From: Planctomycetaceae bacterium
GTDB lineage: Bacteria; Planctomycetota; Planctomycetia; Pirellulales; UBA1268
Direction: 5' to 3'
DNA: 37,430 nucleotides
Assembly: GCA_011523305.1 (NCBI GenBank)
Contig: WTHB01000180.1
Coordinates: forward strand, 1-37,430
Position 1 is the stretch's first letter, and each line of letters opens with the position of its first letter. Of this stretch, positions 1-6,474 are shown one piece after another. A model generated the notes under the pieces. It had not been told where the DNA came from, searched no databases, and saw only the letters and a list, made by a program, of their open reading frames with translations. Made by a program: the position numbers and the translations under genes.

Positions 1-451
1 CCCCCGTCCTTCCTTTACGACACCCGCGCCGGGCCGCAGCGGCGTTTTCCCCGCCATCCCCCCCGACTTGGACCCCCCCCCCCGCCATTCCGCAGGCGAA
101 CCAGTCGCCCACCGAGCCGGTGATCTGTAGGCGGCCCCCAGTCATGCCCTCGCCGGCGTGCCGGCCAACATCGCCGGTCGCGTAGATCGTTCCGCGGCTC
201 AGGCCTGCTCCCAGGAAATGCACCCGGGAAAAGTCGCCGCTGCACTGGACCACGCCGTCCCCGAGGTCGCCCGCGACATCAAAATGGTCGGCAAGCCTGC
301 CCGGTTGACCGTCACAGAGAATGGGGATGTCGCCCGGGGCAGCATGTTGGGACGGAGCGTTGATCGCTTCTGCCAGGCCAGCTAGGGAGACGCCCCCAAA
401 AGAAGCCGAGCCGGCGGAGCTATGGGTGCGGATAGAAAGGTGCAGCGGCAT
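1..451 (-). CDS. fhcC: Formyltransferase/hydrolase complex subunit C, N-terminal part (cut by window edge)
   Basis: The reverse strand reads from an ATG at 451 to the window edge without a stop (about 150 codons). The protein has the glycine-rich GXXGXXXG repeat pattern of the FwdC/FhcC (GXGXG, glutamate-synthase alpha C-terminal-like) beta-helix: GDLGDGVVQCSGD, then GDVGRHAGEGMTGG, then GSVGDWFACGMAGG, then GGDGGENAAAA. In methylotrophs and planctomycetes the Fhc complex (A, B, C, D) releases formate from formyl-tetrahydromethanopterin via a methanofuran-like carrier. The frame holds only if the G run opposite 73-83 is 11 long and the one opposite 58-64 is 7 long. Subunits A and B lie at 17680-20507. 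In the last repeat, usual Gly and Met positions read Ala and Arg, which may be natural or an end-of-contig error. Confidence 0.8.
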   Translation of the reverse strand, partial: MPLHLSIRTHSSAGSASFGGVSLAGLAEAINAPSQHAAPGDIPILCDGQPGRLADHFDVAGDLGDGVVQCSGDFSRVHFLGAGLSRGTIYATGDVGRHAGEGMTGGRLQITGSVGDWFACGMAGGGVQVGGDGGENAAAARRGCRKGRTG

Positions 452-513
452 GAGGGCTGGCCAGACAACGGAAGGAAAACCTCCCTTTATTATGCGCAGC
501 GTGCCAGCGAGAA

Positions 514-543
514 CCCAGCCGGCAGCGGTTGCTGCCGGCTGGG
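514..543 (-). terminator. Strong GC hairpin between hsp20 and fhcC
   Basis: A perfect 13-bp inverted repeat (514-526 with 531-543) closes a GGTT loop. It starts 12 bases past the stop of the last hsp20 gene on the minus strand. No long T tract follows, so intrinsic termination is likely but not certain. It could also stabilise the mRNA 3' end. It separates the heat-shock operon from fhcC. Confidence 0.65.
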
Positions 544-554
544 CACTGGAGGGA

Positions 555-1052
555 TCAACTGGCGGTGATGACCGGCACCTTGCGTGAGGCGCTTGTCGGT
601 GACTTGGTCAGGTTGACCGTCAGGACCCCCTTGTCGTAGTGCGCTGCCACCTTGCTGGGGTCGACGGCTTCTGGCAAGGGGATCGCCCGGCTGAAGCCGC
701 CAGAGTGACTTTCCCGGTGGGTCCAGCCGTTGCCCACCGATTCAGCCTCGGTCTTTTTTTCACCCGAGATCACCAACCGGTCTTCCGAGACACTGACATC
801 GACATCGTTTGGGTCGATGCCCGGAAGATCGGCCCGCACCCGGATCGTTTCATCCGACTCGGCCATGTCGATGGTTGGTAGCCACCGGCCTGGCTCGATG
901 GTCTCGAACCAGCCCGGAGCCACGGATGGCCGATTGAAGAAGCCCTCGAATAAACGATTCATTTCGTTTCGGAAATCGGTCAGCGAGGACGTGGAAAAGG
1001 ACGCAGGCTCCATGCCTAGGGAACGCTTTGTGCGAAAGGGAATCAAACTCAT
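555..1052 (-). CDS. Small heat-shock protein, Hsp20/alpha-crystallin family (third gene of operon)
   Basis: This is an ATP-independent holdase chaperone of 165 residues. The alpha-crystallin domain runs from about residue 55 to the end (WLPTIDMAESDETIRVRADLPGIDPNDVDV...). It contains the conserved A-x-x-x-n-G-V-L-like signature AHYDKGVLTVNLTK, and the short tail includes a VPV, a variant of the I/V-x-I/V oligomerisation motif. The N-terminal segment has the usual FRNEMNRLFEGFF helix. The start at 1052 is chosen because GAGGAG lies about 7 bases upstream; in-frame ATGs at 1076 and 1067 have no better site. It is the last of three tandem hsp20 genes on this strand, 70 bases after the previous one. 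Confidence 0.93.
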   Translation of the reverse strand: MSLIPFRTKRSLGMEPASFSTSSLTDFRNEMNRLFEGFFNRPSVAPGWFETIEPGRWLPTIDMAESDETIRVRADLPGIDPNDVDVSVSEDRLVISGEKKTEAESVGNGWTHRESHSGGFSRAIPLPEAVDPSKVAAHYDKGVLTVNLTKSPTSASRKVPVITAS

Positions 1053-1122
1053 CGGTCTGCTCCTCATGTCGTTCAAAGGGAAAAGGAAACGTCACCTGAA
1101 ACCGGAGGACGTCACGGTCGGC

Positions 1123-1518
1123 TCAGCCGGCCGTGATAGGAATTGTGCGGGGCTGTTCCGCGGCCAGTCGCGGCACCCGAATGGTGAGCACGCCGTTGCG
1201 ATAGGTTGCTGCAGTCTGGCTGGCGTCAAAGTCGGCACCGATCTGGAAGGAACGCTGGTAGCCGCCGATGCCGTACTCTCGCCGCACGGCCGTACCGGGA
1301 AGGGAGCGGGCTGGCACGGCCGCGTCGATCGACAGGACGCCGTCCTCAACCTGCACGTCGATTGCCGAAGCAGATGAGCCGGGAATGTCCGCGATCAAAA
1401 CCAGGATGTCATCGCAGGTGGCGACATCGACATTCGGCCGATAGGTCAGGCGCTGTTCAGCACTGCTGCCAGAGAGCTGGTTCCGCTCTGCGGGACTGGT
1501 TGGTGAAGAAGCAATCAT
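1123..1518 (-). CDS. Small heat-shock protein, Hsp20 family, divergent (second gene of operon)
   Basis: 131 residues with an alpha-crystallin domain: RPNVDVATCDDILVLIADIPG near the start, ATYRNGVLTIRVP as the A-x-x-x-n-G-V-L box, and a TIPIT tail carrying the I-x-I motif that docks neighbouring subunits. The N-terminal arm is very short and lacks the FRxEMDRLF helix of the two neighbours. It resembles the Class-A/Class-B pairing seen in bacteria with several sHsps, where unlike subunits mix; mixing here is inference. The start at 1518 has GAGGAG seven bases upstream; the longer frame to 1572 has no ribosome site. It is co-directional with the flanking hsp20 genes (100 and 70 base gaps). Confidence 0.92.
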   Translation of the reverse strand: MIASSPTSPAERNQLSGSSAEQRLTYRPNVDVATCDDILVLIADIPGSSASAIDVQVEDGVLSIDAAVPARSLPGTAVRREYGIGGYQRSFQIGADFDASQTAATYRNGVLTIRVPRLAAEQPRTIPITAG

Positions 1519-1618
1519 GGGAGGTCTCCTCGTTGTGCAAGTTGTAGAAATGAAAGAGGGGTGCAAAACCAATCAGGGGCGAATACTGCAGCCAGACGTT
1601 GCAGCAGTCCGGCTGTCA

Positions 1619-2098
1619 TCACGTGCTGGTGACCGTGACCTTTCGCGGACGGCAGGCAGCCGCCTTCGGGCAGGTGACAGTGAGCACGCCATCCTGAAGC
1701 CGGGCCTCGACGTCTTCGGGATCGATCAGGGTGGGCAGGCTGAGTCGCCGGACAAACTCGCCGATGCCACGTTCGCGTCGATGCCAGGTTGGGGTGGCTG
1801 TATTCTCCGTTGGCGTGTCCTGTGACAGGACGTCCGGTTCATCTCGGTGACCTTTGAGCGTCACCTCGTCTCCGAGCGTTGTTATTTCCAGAGCGTCCGG
1901 ATCGATGCCGGGCAGTTCGGCTTCAAGCACCACCGTTTCGGCGGTCTCAAAGAGGTTGATCGCCGGGAAGGCTTCCTTGGCTGACTGCCGCGTCCAGCCG
2001 TGAAGTGGCGGGGCTGTGGTCAACGAGTTCCAGAGCCGATCCATCTCATCGCGCAAGTCTTCCAGCGGGTGCGCGTACCCAACACGAAGCAACTGCAT
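1619..2098 (-). CDS. Small heat-shock protein, Hsp20 family (first gene of operon)
   Basis: 159 residues. It starts MQLLRVGYAHPLEDLRDEMDRLWNSL, with the amphipathic N-terminal helix typical of Hsp20. The alpha-crystallin domain follows from about residue 45 (FPAINLFETAETVVLEAELPGIDPDALEI) and holds the box ARLQDGVLTVTCPK near the C-terminus. An insertion rich in D, T and E lies in the beta5-beta7 loop (about residues 90-105). The start at 2098 is preferred: GGGAG lies about 9 bases upstream, and the sigma-54 promoter at 2239-2254 would place the transcript start near 2228, inside the otherwise open upstream frame to 2503. It is the promoter-proximal member of the three-gene operon. Confidence 0.93.
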   Translation of the reverse strand: MQLLRVGYAHPLEDLRDEMDRLWNSLTTAPPLHGWTRQSAKEAFPAINLFETAETVVLEAELPGIDPDALEITTLGDEVTLKGHRDEPDVLSQDTPTENTATPTWHRRERGIGEFVRRLSLPTLIDPEDVEARLQDGVLTVTCPKAAACRPRKVTVTST

Positions 2099-2238
2099 GG
2101 CAGAATCTCCCAAGAACGTGACAAGGCCGAAACCGGTGACCGCCGTCCCTGGAGCAGCGGAATCATTCGCAGACGCCACCGCTCTGGGCAACTGGCACCG
2201 GATCAGGCCGTTTCCCAAAACCGTTGGGAGATTGAAAT

Positions 2239-2254
2239 TGCAAAGAGCGTGCCA
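2239..2254 (-). promoter_or_regulatory. Sigma-54 (RpoN) promoter for the hsp20 operon
   Basis: On the minus strand the sequence reads TGGCACG-CTCT-TTGCA, which matches the -24/-12 consensus TGGCACG-N4-TTGCW at every fixed position, preceded by TT and followed by AT-rich bases. Transcription should begin near 2228, about 130 bases before the first hsp20 start. This means the operon needs an AAA+ enhancer-binding activator rather than a simple heat-shock sigma factor. Confidence 0.85.
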
Positions 2255-2433
2255 AACTCGGTGGCGGCCGGGTGGAGCCTCACCGCCAGCGTGGAAGAGC
2301 GTCTCCGATAGCGGCGAGTGAGTGCTTCGTGGCGTTTGGTTCAGGGCGGTGGACACCCTGCCCCGGTCGTTGTTTTGGCCGCCCCCGGAGGGTGAGAGTT
2401 GCGAGACCCTGCCGGTGATGCCAATTCTGGTGG

Positions 2434-2456
2434 CTGTCAGGCTGGCAGATTGACAG
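2434..2456. promoter_or_regulatory. Inverted repeat, possible sigma-54 activator site
   Basis: CTGTCA (2434-2439) and TGACAG (2451-2456) form a perfect 6-base inverted repeat with an 11-base spacer. The site is about 180-200 bases upstream of the sigma-54 promoter, a usual distance for an enhancer-binding protein. Assignment is inference from placement only. Confidence 0.35.
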
Positions 2457-2485
2457 AAAGACCGGTCAAAACGGCGGCCCCTAGG

Positions 2486-2513
2486 TTGTGGGGCGAATGC
2501 CAACCCCTATACT
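2486..2513 (+). promoter_or_regulatory. Sigma-70-type promoter for the dehydratase-ACP-KAS cluster
   Basis: TTGTGG (2486-2491), a 16-base spacer, then TATACT (2508-2513), facing the first dehydratase gene. The -10 is one base from consensus; the -35 matches in its TTG core. Predicted start of transcription is near 2520. Confidence 0.55.
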
Positions 2514-2520
2514 CGCGACG

Positions 2521-2546
2521 TCGGTCGGACAGGTTCGTTCGACCGA
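2521..2546 (+). promoter_or_regulatory. Inverted repeat at the start of the dehydratase transcript, possible operator
   Basis: TCGGTCG (2521-2527) and CGACCGA (2540-2546) form a perfect 7-base inverted repeat with a 12-base spacer, placed at about +1 to +27 of the predicted transcript. It could be a repressor operator or a 5' stem-loop. The regulator is unknown. Confidence 0.4.
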
Positions 2547-2589
2547 GTATTGCGAAGGGTTTTCTGATACACGCGGACGCGGGTCTACC

Positions 2590-3144
2590 ATGCGATTTAC
2601 CCTGCTTGATCGAATCACCGACGTCGACCCCGGCAAGAGCATCACGGCGGTCAAGGCGGTCTCTCTGGCTGAGGAATATCTCGGGGATCACTTTCCACGG
2701 TTTCCGGTGCTGCCTGGCGTGTTCATGCTGGAGGCGATGACGCAGGCTGCAGCCTGGACGATTCGTCTGGGCGAGGACTTTGCCCACAGCATCGTGGTGC
2801 TTCGCACTGCTCGCAATGTGAAGTACGGCGATTTTGTCGAACCGGGCCGAGTGCTGACCGTGCATGCCGAAGTGCTGTCGCAGGACGCCACCCGGACAAA
2901 GGTCAAGGCCAGTGGCATGGTGGGTGACCGAACCAGCCTGACGGCACGGTTGGAACTGGAGCGGTACAACCTCGCGGACCGGCGACCGCACGGGGACGCC
3001 ATTGATGTTCGGGTTCGGGCGGAGATGCGGCGACTTTGGTCAGTACTCAATCCGCCCGAGCGTGCCGGAGCCCAGGATCGGCACATGGTCTATGGCGTTG
3101 CGGCAACCGCTGCGGTGCCAGCGACCCAGTCGACCAGCGTCTGA
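2590..3144 (+). CDS. fabZ: 3-hydroxyacyl-ACP dehydratase, FabZ-like hotdog protein (first copy)
   Basis: 184 residues of the FabZ/hotdog family, which dehydrates 3-hydroxyacyl-ACP to trans-2-enoyl-ACP. The active-site helix reads DHFPRFPVLPGVFMLEAMTQ, giving catalytic His34 and Glu48 with the 14-residue spacing of FabZ. The start MRFTLLDRI at 2590 fits the family; the open frame upstream to 2488 crosses the predicted promoter and is not used. The C-terminal ~40 residues, after the hotdog core, are longer than classical FabZ (about 145-150 aa) and low in recognisable features. It heads a co-directional cluster with an ACP, a second FabZ-like protein and a KAS II enzyme. Confidence 0.88.
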   Translation: MRFTLLDRITDVDPGKSITAVKAVSLAEEYLGDHFPRFPVLPGVFMLEAMTQAAAWTIRLGEDFAHSIVVLRTARNVKYGDFVEPGRVLTVHAEVLSQDATRTKVKASGMVGDRTSLTARLELERYNLADRRPHGDAIDVRVRAEMRRLWSVLNPPERAGAQDRHMVYGVAATAAVPATQSTSV

Positions 3145-3370
3145 AGCGGCCGCTGGCTCCGTCGCACAGCAGGCTGACGCCTGGCCAGCGGCAGGCCGGT
3201 TGGCACAAAAGTGGCGGTTTTCGTGCTTCTCTGGGCCAGGTCTCGGGGCCGAACATGACGGTTGTACCGCTGTCGCGGGCCAGCAATTCCACCGTTCGGC
3301 TTTCCAAGGTGAAACGCCGAGATTACAACCTACGTTGTTTCCGCAGGTTCCCACTCCCCCTGAAGGTGAG

Positions 3371-3763
3371 ATGTCGATGCCGTCTCGAGATGAAATCTTT
3401 GAAAAAGTCCAAGCCGCCCTCGTTGACGCCCTTGGTGTGGATGATGACGAGGTGACCCCTGAGGCCACCATGGTCGGTGACCTTGGTGCGGAGTCGATTG
3501 ACTTCCTTGACATCGTGTTCCGGCTTGAGAAAGCCTTCGGGATCAAGATCCCACGGGGTGAACTCTTCCCCGAAGATGTGCTGTCGAGTACGGACTACGT
3601 CGTCAATGGCAAGCTCAACGAAGCTGGCCTGACCGCGTTGAAGGAGCGAATGCCGTTCGTCGATCTGACCAAGTTCGAAGAGAACCCGAGCGTGCAGAAT
3701 TTCCCCAACACGCTGACGGTCGAAGACATGGTTCGGTACGTGCAGAGCAAACTCGCGGGCTGA
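3371..3763 (+). CDS. Acyl carrier protein with long C-terminal insert
   Basis: 130 residues, against about 78 for the standard ACP. Helix I and the prosthetic-group site are clear: VGDLGAESIDFLDIVFRLEKAFGIKIP, with Ser42 the phosphopantetheine attachment site (the usual D-S-L is E-S-I). After this the family's short helix III region is replaced by about 50 extra residues (PEDVLSSTDYVVNGKLNEAG... NFPNTLTVEDMVRYV) before the final helix. The start is 3371, with AAGGTG just upstream; an ATG two codons later at 3377 is also possible. It probably carries the acyl chain between the flanking dehydratases and the ketoacyl synthase. Positions 3145-3370 before it hold no gene I can support. Confidence 0.88.
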   Translation: MSMPSRDEIFEKVQAALVDALGVDDDEVTPEATMVGDLGAESIDFLDIVFRLEKAFGIKIPRGELFPEDVLSSTDYVVNGKLNEAGLTALKERMPFVDLTKFEENPSVQNFPNTLTVEDMVRYVQSKLAG

Positions 3764-3880
3764 ACCAGCGTTGGCAGATGCCGGGGCGAGTGAGGCACCC
3801 CGGGATGAGGGTGTCGCCTGTTGCTGCGAGTGCGAGCAGGTGACGCGTAACGTTGTTGGTGAAGGGAGTGCGGCAACCGT

Positions 3881-4396
3881 ATGCGTTGGTTCTGGGTCGA
3901 TCGGTTCACTGAGTTTGTTCGCGGGAAGCAGGCGACTGCGGTCAAGAACGTTTCCCTCGCAGAAGAACATCTGCACGACCACTTTCCCGGCGCTGCCCTC
4001 ATGCCGAACTCGTTGATTGTTGAGGGCATGGCGCAGACGGCAGGGTTGCTGGTTGCCGATGCCCTCGAATTTGGTCGGCGGGTCGTGTTGGCTAAAGTGG
4101 CCAAGGCGGAATTTCAATATGATGCCCTGCCGGGTGACACGCTCTTGTTCCGTGCCACCATTCTCGACTTAAAACCGACCGGTTCCCTGGCGAGCGTCAG
4201 CAGTGCAGTGGTCGATACGGCAGGAAATGAGCAGCCCCAGGGTGAGGCGGAACTGTTCTTCGCCCATCTTGAGCCGGGCGAAGGGGTGCCGAAATTGTTT
4301 GAGCCCGATGAACTGCTGAAGTGGCTCGATCACATGCACATCTACGACATTGGTCGGGATGAGGCCGGGAATCCGCTCTCCCGCCCCGACTGGTAG
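3881..4396 (+). CDS. fabZ: 3-hydroxyacyl-ACP dehydratase, FabZ/FabA-like hotdog protein (second copy)
   Basis: 171 residues. The active-site segment DHFPGAALMPNSLIVEGMAQTAGLL again places His34 and Glu48 fourteen residues apart, so both dehydratases of the cluster keep the catalytic pair. The motif differs from the first copy in having MPN rather than LPG at the turn, and the C-terminal region (FEPDELLKWLDHMHIYDIG) is unrelated to it, so the two are not a recent duplication. The only in-frame start is the ATG at 3881, with GGGAG about 12 bases upstream, a loose spacing. The neighbours are the ACP (118 bases upstream) and fabF (78 bases downstream). The two could form a heteromeric enzyme or act on different chain types. 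Confidence 0.88.
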   Translation: MRWFWVDRFTEFVRGKQATAVKNVSLAEEHLHDHFPGAALMPNSLIVEGMAQTAGLLVADALEFGRRVVLAKVAKAEFQYDALPGDTLLFRATILDLKPTGSLASVSSAVVDTAGNEQPQGEAELFFAHLEPGEGVPKLFEPDELLKWLDHMHIYDIGRDEAGNPLSRPDW

Positions 4397-4474
4397 GCTG
4401 ATCGCCGCCAGAACGGTATCGTGGTGGACGGCCGTCAGTGACGCGGCCGGAACAGCGAAGGTGGAGGAACCGCA

Positions 4475-5773
4475 ATGGTGGCTGGTCGTCGGCGGGTTGT
4501 GATCACGGGCATGGGGTGTGTAACACCACTCGGAGTCACCGTGGAGGAACTCTGGGGGAACCTCAAGGAAGGTCGCTCGGGCGTAGGCCCCACCACCGTG
4601 TTTGATGCCTCTCGGTTTCCCACCAAAATTGCCGCCGAGGTGAAGAACTGGTCGGTTGCCGATGAGGGACAGTCAGAAGACCGGTGGCAGAACTGCGGCC
4701 GGCATACAAAATTTGCCGCCGGAGCGGCGCTCCAGGCGATGCGACACGCCGGGCTGGAAGGGGGCCTGACTTCCGCGCCTGATCGGCTGGGAATCTATCT
4801 CGGAAGTGGCGAGGGGCAGCAAGATTTCGATTCCTTCACCAAGATGATGATGGCTTCCATCGAAGGGGACTCCCTCGATGTGGCGAAGTTCACCAGGTTG
4901 GGGCTCGAAACCCTCAAGCCGCTCACGGAAGTGGAGCAGGAACCGAACATGCCGGCTGGCCATCTGGCCGCCCTGTTTGATGCCCAGGGGCCTAATCTCA
5001 ACTGTCTGACGGCGTGTGCAGCTTCAAGCCAGGCCATTGGAGAGGCAACCGAATTGGTCCGGCGGGGTGATGCTGATGTGATGCTCTCCGGCGGAACCCA
5101 CAGCATGATCCATCCTTTCGGTGTCACTGGCTTCAATCTGTTGACGGCGTTGTCGACCCGAAACGATGAACCGGCCCGGGCCAGTCGTCCGTTTGACTAC
5201 GAACGCGACGGTTTTGTGCTGGGTGAAGGCGCCGCCATGGTGGTGCTGGAGGAACTTGAACATGCCCGGCGGCGAGGTGCCACGATCTTTGGCGAGGTGC
5301 TTGGCTATGGCTCAACTGCTGACGCCTATCGGATTACCGACACCCATCCCGAGGGCCGGGGGGCGTCCAGTTGTATCCGCATGGCTCTGGCCGATGCGGG
5401 CCTTGGTCTGGAGGCCATCGACTACGTCAACGCCCACGGAACGAGTACGAGTGTCAACGACCGGGTTGAGACGTTGGCAATCAAGACGGTCTTTGGGGAA
5501 CGTGCCCCGCAGATTCCCGTCTCCAGCACGAAGAGCATGATGGGGCACCTGATCGCAGCGGCTGGAGCGACCGAGGCGATCGTGTCGCTGCTGGCGATTC
5601 GGGATGATGTCCTTCCGCCCACGATCAACTACGAAAACCCTGATCCGGAATGTGACCTCGACTACATTCCCAATGCTGCCCGAAAGGCATCCTGCCGCCG
5701 GGTGCTGTCCAACAGTTTTGGGTTCGGCGGCCAGAACATTTCGCTCATTCTGGGGCAGTTTGACGGGGCCTGA
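4475..5773 (+). CDS. fabF: Beta-ketoacyl-ACP synthase II (KAS II type)
   Basis: 432 residues of the thiolase fold, close to FabF length (about 413). It catalyses decarboxylative condensation of malonyl-ACP with an acyl chain. The full Cys-His-His triad is visible: Cys181 in LTACAASSQ, His321 in VNAHGTST and His358 in MMGHLIAAAGA, with the NSFGFGGQN motif near the C-terminus. The start MVAGRRRVVITGMG has GGTGGAGG at good distance. It is the last gene of the dehydratase-ACP-dehydratase cluster and is followed by a terminator-like hairpin at 5825. No ketoreductase or enoyl reductase is in the cluster, so those steps must come from housekeeping enzymes. Confidence 0.93.
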   Translation: MVAGRRRVVITGMGCVTPLGVTVEELWGNLKEGRSGVGPTTVFDASRFPTKIAAEVKNWSVADEGQSEDRWQNCGRHTKFAAGAALQAMRHAGLEGGLTSAPDRLGIYLGSGEGQQDFDSFTKMMMASIEGDSLDVAKFTRLGLETLKPLTEVEQEPNMPAGHLAALFDAQGPNLNCLTACAASSQAIGEATELVRRGDADVMLSGGTHSMIHPFGVTGFNLLTALSTRNDEPARASRPFDYERDGFVLGEGAAMVVLEELEHARRRGATIFGEVLGYGSTADAYRITDTHPEGRGASSCIRMALADAGLGLEAIDYVNAHGTSTSVNDRVETLAIKTVFGERAPQIPVSSTKSMMGHLIAAAGATEAIVSLLAIRDDVLPPTINYENPDPECDLDYIPNAARKASCRRVLSNSFGFGGQNISLILGQFDGA

Positions 5774-5824
5774 TTCCAAGGACGGGTGGCACGCGGGGGT
5801 TCCTGGAGGCATCCCTGAAGCCAA

Positions 5825-5845
5825 AAAACCGTCACGGTTTTCTTA
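5825..5845 (+). terminator. Intrinsic terminator after fabF
   Basis: A 7-bp perfect stem AAAACCG/CGGTTTT (5825-5831, 5835-5841) with a TCA loop is followed by CTTAAT. It is short and AU-rich at its base, with a modest T tract, 52 bases past the fabF stop. Confidence 0.55.
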
Positions 5846-5968
5846 ATCGTTGGAACCGGTTTGACCGATACCTGAGGTGGTGGCCGCAGTTGTGGCCTTT
5901 GAGAGCGGCATCTGGTGTGCCGTCCATGTTGGCCCAGAAGGCCGAACCTGCCCAGGATACCCGAAGCC

Positions 5969-6448
5969 ATGAGACACCTTTCTGCCTGCCTGCTTGCCGT
6001 ATCCATGCTGGGAATGGCCAGTGGCTGCTCGATCATTGACCGGTTGTTCCTGCTGAATGCTGACGGCCCCTATTCGCATGGCCACGGTGGCTGTCCGGTC
6101 GGCTGCGAGGATGGCTGCGAGCACTGTGCTGAGGCGCCCTGCACCGGCTGTGAAGGCGGCATCTGCCCGACGGCTGGCTGTGAAGATGGCCGCTGTGGCC
6201 TTGGCGGCTGCCGGACTCCAGGCTGCCGGGACTGCGCTGCGGGTCGGTGTCACCAGCGGCATGTGGGACGGTATGGCGGACTGGCAAAGCACCATCTGAC
6301 TCCTGAGGAGCGGTGCGAACTGGAGGCCTCGGACTACGGTGCGACCTGTCCCCCTGGGCCCCCAAGCGGTGCGGTGGCCTATCCGTACTACACCACGCGA
6401 GGTCCCCGAGACTTTCTCGCGAAGTGCCCCCCTTCAATTGGTCCCTGA
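5969..6448 (+). CDS. Cysteine-rich secreted lipoprotein, planctomycete-type
   Basis: 159 residues. The N-terminus MRHLSACLLAVSMLGMASGCS is a signal sequence ending in an ASGC lipobox, so the mature protein should be lipidated on that cysteine. Residues 35-95 are very rich in Cys and Gly, with C-x2-C, C-x3-C and C-x4-C spacings (GCPVGCEDGCEHC, CTGCEGGICPTAGC, CRTPGCRDC) suited to disulfides or metal binding. The tail ends YPYYTTRGPRDFLAKCPPSIGP, a motif I recall from other planctomycete secreted proteins, though this was not checked. Function is unknown. It stands alone between fabF and a convergent symporter gene. The frame extends to 5915, but the 5969 ATG gives a proper signal peptide. Confidence 0.75.
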   Translation: MRHLSACLLAVSMLGMASGCSIIDRLFLLNADGPYSHGHGGCPVGCEDGCEHCAEAPCTGCEGGICPTAGCEDGRCGLGGCRTPGCRDCAAGRCHQRHVGRYGGLAKHHLTPEERCELEASDYGATCPPGPPSGAVAYPYYTTRGPRDFLAKCPPSIGP

Positions 6449-6474
6449 CCAGGCGAACTGAGGCCGGTCACTCT

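Larger units (their letters stand above)
2099..2589. promoter_or_regulatory. Divergent control region between hsp20 operon and fatty-acyl cluster
   Basis: No convincing gene lies in these 491 bases. The region holds a sigma-54 promoter facing left (2239-2254), an inverted repeat that could bind its activator (2434-2456), a sigma-70-like promoter facing right (2486-2513) and an inverted repeat just downstream of that (2521-2546). The hsp20 leader would be about 130 bases and the dehydratase leader about 70 bases. Confidence 0.6.

Noticed and set aside
15-245. 76-codon frame on the minus strand at the left edge
   Set aside because: It is out of frame with the FwdC-like repeats, which continue unbroken in the neighbouring frame used for fhcC.
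2099-2503. N-terminal 135-residue extension of the first Hsp20
   Set aside because: It has no family resemblance and its upstream half lies before the predicted sigma-54 transcript start; a better start with ribosome site is at 2098.
3201-3216. Second sigma-54-like site (TGGCAC-N5-TGGCG) before the ACP gene
   Set aside because: The -12 element deviates (TGGC instead of TTGC), and the ACP is well explained by read-through from the promoter at 2486.
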